A stretch of 7,169 bases of DNA from an uncultured Pseudomonadota bacterium (lineage in GTDB: Bacteria; Pseudomonadota; Alphaproteobacteria; Rs-D84). The notes under the pieces are model-generated. The model was not told the DNA's origin, searched no databases, and saw only the letters and a list, made by a program, of their open reading frames with translations. A program made the translations under genes and the position numbers. The stretch covers positions 1 through 7,169 of the forward strand of contig OMQP01000034.1 in the NCBI GenBank assembly GCA_900313285.1, written 5' to 3'. Below are positions 5,322 to 7,169 of this stretch, in pieces (position 1 is the stretch's first letter; every line of letters begins with the position of its first letter).

Positions 5322-5793
5322 GGTTTTAGATATGAATACAACAAACAAAATCTTAGTTGGCAAAATCGTTGCACCTCAGGGAATTCGTGGTGAATTTCGT
5401 GTGCAAAGTTTCGCTGAAAAACCTGAAGATTTTAAAAAATTTCATATTATTTGCGACAAATGCGAATCCGAACGATTTCAATTTGTCCGCGTTTTAAAAC
5501 AAAATATTATAATTGCAAAAATAGACGGTATAAATGACCGCAATACTGTTGAATCGTTACGTGGCACAGAACTATTTATTTCGCGTGATGATTTGCCAAA
5601 ATTAAAAGAAAATGAATATTATCAATCTGATTTAATTGGTTTTGATGTTATTCGTAGAGGAACAAAGATAGGCATCGTTGATTGTTTCCAAAACTTTGGC
5701 GGTGGCGATATTATCGAATTGGATAACGGAGAGATGGTTTCTTTTAAAAACGCAGATGTTGATACAAAAAATAAAACAATTGTTGTGTTGTAA
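5320..5793 (+). CDS. rimM: 16S rRNA processing / 30S maturation factor RimM
   Basis: RimM binds ribosomal protein uS19 and helps mature the head of the 30S subunit. The product has 157 residues, slightly short for the family (about 165-185). The N-terminal domain shows the signature VGKIVAPQGIRGEFRVQSF and a central LRGTELFI. The C-terminal PRC-barrel has YYQSDLIGFDV, GIVDCFQNFGGGDIIEL and MVSF. Two starts are possible: ATG 5320, inside a hairpin with a poor GGGTGA ribosome binding site, or ATG 5332 (MNTTNKILVGK), free of the hairpin but with no such site. Either gives an intact family core. It follows rpsP by 36 bases, the conserved order. Low expression is likely from the weak, structured start. 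Confidence 0.95.
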   Translation: MVLDMNTTNKILVGKIVAPQGIRGEFRVQSFAEKPEDFKKFHIICDKCESERFQFVRVLKQNIIIAKIDGINDRNTVESLRGTELFISRDDLPKLKENEYYQSDLIGFDVIRRGTKIGIVDCFQNFGGGDIIELDNGEMVSFKNADVDTKNKTIVVL

Positions 5794-5808
5794 GCAAGGA
5801 AAGAAACA

Positions 5809-6048
5809 ATGGCTCAAGATTTTATAATAAGTTTTCCAACGGTATACATACCATGCAAAAAGACCCTGAAAGATGGATTGCGTTCCAATTGCCCATTAAA
5901 ACAGTTTTTAGATTCCGATGAAGCAGTATATGTTGCATGGCCACAAGATAACAGATTATTACCAGACACAACTGATTTTCAAACAGCTGTTGATGAAATG
6001 AAAAAAATACGCGACATATGTGAAAAATGTAAAAGCAACGGACGATAA
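5809..6048 (+). CDS. small four-cysteine hypothetical protein in the rpsP-trmD operon
   Basis: I do not recognise the 79-residue product. AAGGA upstream of the ATG and a gap of only 15 bases after rimM support a real co-transcribed gene. No signal peptide or membrane segment is seen. There are four cysteines: Cys16 (IPCKK), Cys28 (SNCPL) and the pair Cys71/Cys74 (ICEKCKSNG). They could bind one zinc or another metal, though the first two are spaced too widely for a standard knuckle. A YVAWPQDN motif sits mid-protein. It separates rimM from trmD, which are adjacent in most bacteria, so a link to ribosome or tRNA maturation is possible but unproven. Confidence 0.78.
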   Translation: MAQDFIISFPTVYIPCKKTLKDGLRSNCPLKQFLDSDEAVYVAWPQDNRLLPDTTDFQTAVDEMKKIRDICEKCKSNGR

Positions 6049-6058
6049 AGGAATAGAC

Positions 6059-6508
6059 GTGTTAAATTTTGAAGTAAACGGAACTTTTACAGATAAAAAA
6101 TTCAACAACACAGTAAAATCTGTTATGGATTTTGTGGACAAACAGTTGTTGAAATATCATCATCTCATAAATGACAGAAATTATAAAAGATATTATGAAA
6201 TTCATGGCTATCTGGAACAACGTTTAAACAAAGAATATTTTGCAGTACCAAAACGTGTTCTGGTATGCTATTTAATAGATTTGACACACCGGTTTCCTAT
6301 CAAAGCACCAATGATAAGAAAAGCAGTTAATGATTATTTTGAATCGCAAATCAATATGTACAGTTTAAGCGAACGTCCATATGCAAACGCAATTACAGGA
6401 TATCCATATAAATCAACAAACATCGTAGATTTACTGGAAGAAGTAGAATCTGTCAGAAAAGAAAGATACGAAGCAGGACTTTCCAGACAAAAATATAACG
6501 GTAAATAA
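6059..6508 (+). CDS. hypothetical protein upstream of trmD
   Basis: I do not recognise the 149-residue product. The GTG at 6059 is chosen because AAAGGA (6047-6052) lies 6 bases upstream and the preceding gene stops at 6048; the frame is open to a GTG at 6020 inside that gene. The protein is basic, aromatic and mainly helical, with many Tyr and Asn: DFVDKQLLKYHHL, RNYKRYYEIHGYLEQRL, VLVCYLIDLTHRF and an acidic DLLEEVESVRKERYEA near the end. No membrane segment, signal peptide or catalytic motif is visible. One base separates its TAA from the trmD ATG, so the two are likely to be translationally coupled, and TrmD level would depend on it. Confidence 0.78.
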   Translation: MLNFEVNGTFTDKKFNNTVKSVMDFVDKQLLKYHHLINDRNYKRYYEIHGYLEQRLNKEYFAVPKRVLVCYLIDLTHRFPIKAPMIRKAVNDYFESQINMYSLSERPYANAITGYPYKSTNIVDLLEEVESVRKERYEAGLSRQKYNGK

Positions 6509-6509
6509 T

Positions 6510-7169
6510 ATGCATTTTAATATATTGACTGTTTTTCCAGAAATGTTTCCAGGCACCCTTGACAAAGGGGTCGTTGGTCGTGCCCTGGACAAAGGAATCT
6601 GGTCTTATAAAACAATAAACATCCGTGATTTTGCTATAAATAACTATGGCAGCGTAGATGATGAACAATTTGGCGGCGGTGCCGGTATGGTTATGCGCCC
6701 AGATGTATTAGGAAACGCGATAGATTCTATTGAAAAACCAGGGAAAATCATATTTTTTTCACCACGTGGCAAAACTTTAAATCAAAAATTAGTGCACGAA
6801 TATGCAAAATGTGATACAATAACCCTGCTCTGTGGTCGTTATGAAGGAATAGATCAACGGATTATCGACGAATATGATATCGAAGAATTATCTATCGGCG
6901 ATTATGTATTATCTGGCGGTGAAATTGCAGCACAAGTTTTAGTTGACAGTTGCGTTCGCGTGTTGGATAATGTACTCGGCGGCGGTGATGAAGCCGTCCA
7001 AAATGAAAGTTTCGAAATCGGCGGGCTTGAATGGCCATTATACACCCGTCCGTCAGTATGGCGTGGACACAAAGTCCCAGAAGTCCTGCTGTCCGGTCAC
7101 CATGGCAATATCGAACGGTGGCGGAAACAACAATCGGACGAAATAACAAAAGAACGTCGTCCGGATTTA
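6510..7169 (+). CDS. trmD: tRNA (guanine-37-N1)-methyltransferase TrmD, 3' end cut by the window
   Basis: TrmD transfers a methyl group from S-adenosylmethionine to G37, next to the anticodon of tRNAs including those for Leu, Pro and Arg, and prevents +1 frameshifting. 220 codons are present with no stop, so the last few residues lie beyond the edge. It starts MHFNILTVFPEMF, typical of the family. The SPOUT trefoil-knot cofactor site is intact: FFSPRGKTLNQ (82-92), LLCGRYEGIDQRI (106-118), SIGDYVLSGGE (128-138). Catalytic-region residues include Arg150, NESF (165-168, Glu at the general-base position) and PLYTRP (176-181). The start has no good ribosome binding site and sits one base after the previous stop, so coupling is likely. 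The usual downstream neighbour would be rplS. Confidence 0.96.
   Translation, partial: MHFNILTVFPEMFPGTLDKGVVGRALDKGIWSYKTINIRDFAINNYGSVDDEQFGGGAGMVMRPDVLGNAIDSIEKPGKIIFFSPRGKTLNQKLVHEYAKCDTITLLCGRYEGIDQRIIDEYDIEELSIGDYVLSGGEIAAQVLVDSCVRVLDNVLGGGDEAVQNESFEIGGLEWPLYTRPSVWRGHKVPEVLLSGHHGNIERWRKQQSDEITKERRPDL

Noticed and set aside
5132..5374. 80-codon minus-strand frame rich in Leu and Gln
   Set aside because: It is the mirror of the repetitive Ala/Glu codons of the bS16 tail and has no start signal.
6892..7149. Overlapping open frames on both strands within the 3' part of trmD (6892-7149 minus, 6943-7146 plus)
   Set aside because: Both lie wholly inside the well-conserved trmD frame and have no ribosome binding sites.
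1..7169. CRISPR array, insertion sequence or prophage module
   Set aside because: No regularly spaced repeats, transposase, integrase, or phage structural genes are visible. The only mobile-element hints are the tRNA 3' repeat and the HNH gene.

Overview
The window is AT-rich bacterial chromosome. The most likely source is an uncultured, possibly host-associated alphaproteobacterium. This is inferred from the long Ala/Glu/Pro-rich tail on ribosomal protein bS16, a LysM protein with a membrane anchor and Ig-like repeats of a kind I associate with Alphaproteobacteria, and the rpsP-rimM-trmD gene order. No 16S or other decisive marker is present. An ATP-type 6-phosphofructokinase is uncommon in classical Alphaproteobacteria and hints at a fermentative, glycolytic lifestyle.

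Layout: (1) 1-135 holds the last codons of a gene ending in a DnaK-like acidic tail, then a strong terminator. (2) 208-705 is an unrecognised cytosolic lysine-rich protein, closed by a terminator identical over 27 bases to the first one. That second terminator also serves the convergent pfkA gene (minus strand, 733-1821). (3) 1846-1929 is a divergent promoter region. (4) 1930-3601 is a three-gene plus-strand operon: a membrane-anchored LysM protein followed by two small unknown proteins. (5) 3601-3862 is a minus-strand RNA unit: promoter, tRNA-Gly(CCC), a 24-nt linker, a 90-nt tRNA-like structured element ending in an exact copy of the tRNA 3' end including CCA, then a terminator. (6) 3965-4564 encodes a stand-alone HNH nuclease-family protein. 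(7) 4579-7169 is the rpsP operon: promoter, leader of about 180 nt with hairpins, rpsP, an 11-bp hairpin overlapping the rimM start, rimM, two unknown genes, and trmD running off the right edge.

The right-hand operon joins ribosome assembly (bS16, RimM) with tRNA modification (TrmD, m1G37). Two unrecognised genes sit where rimM and trmD are normally adjacent, so they may share this role. The most unusual item is the tRNA-like element downstream of, and apparently co-transcribed with, tRNA-Gly(CCC). It could be a novel processed tRNA-like RNA, a decayed tRNA copy, or the scar of an element that integrated at the tRNA 3' end.
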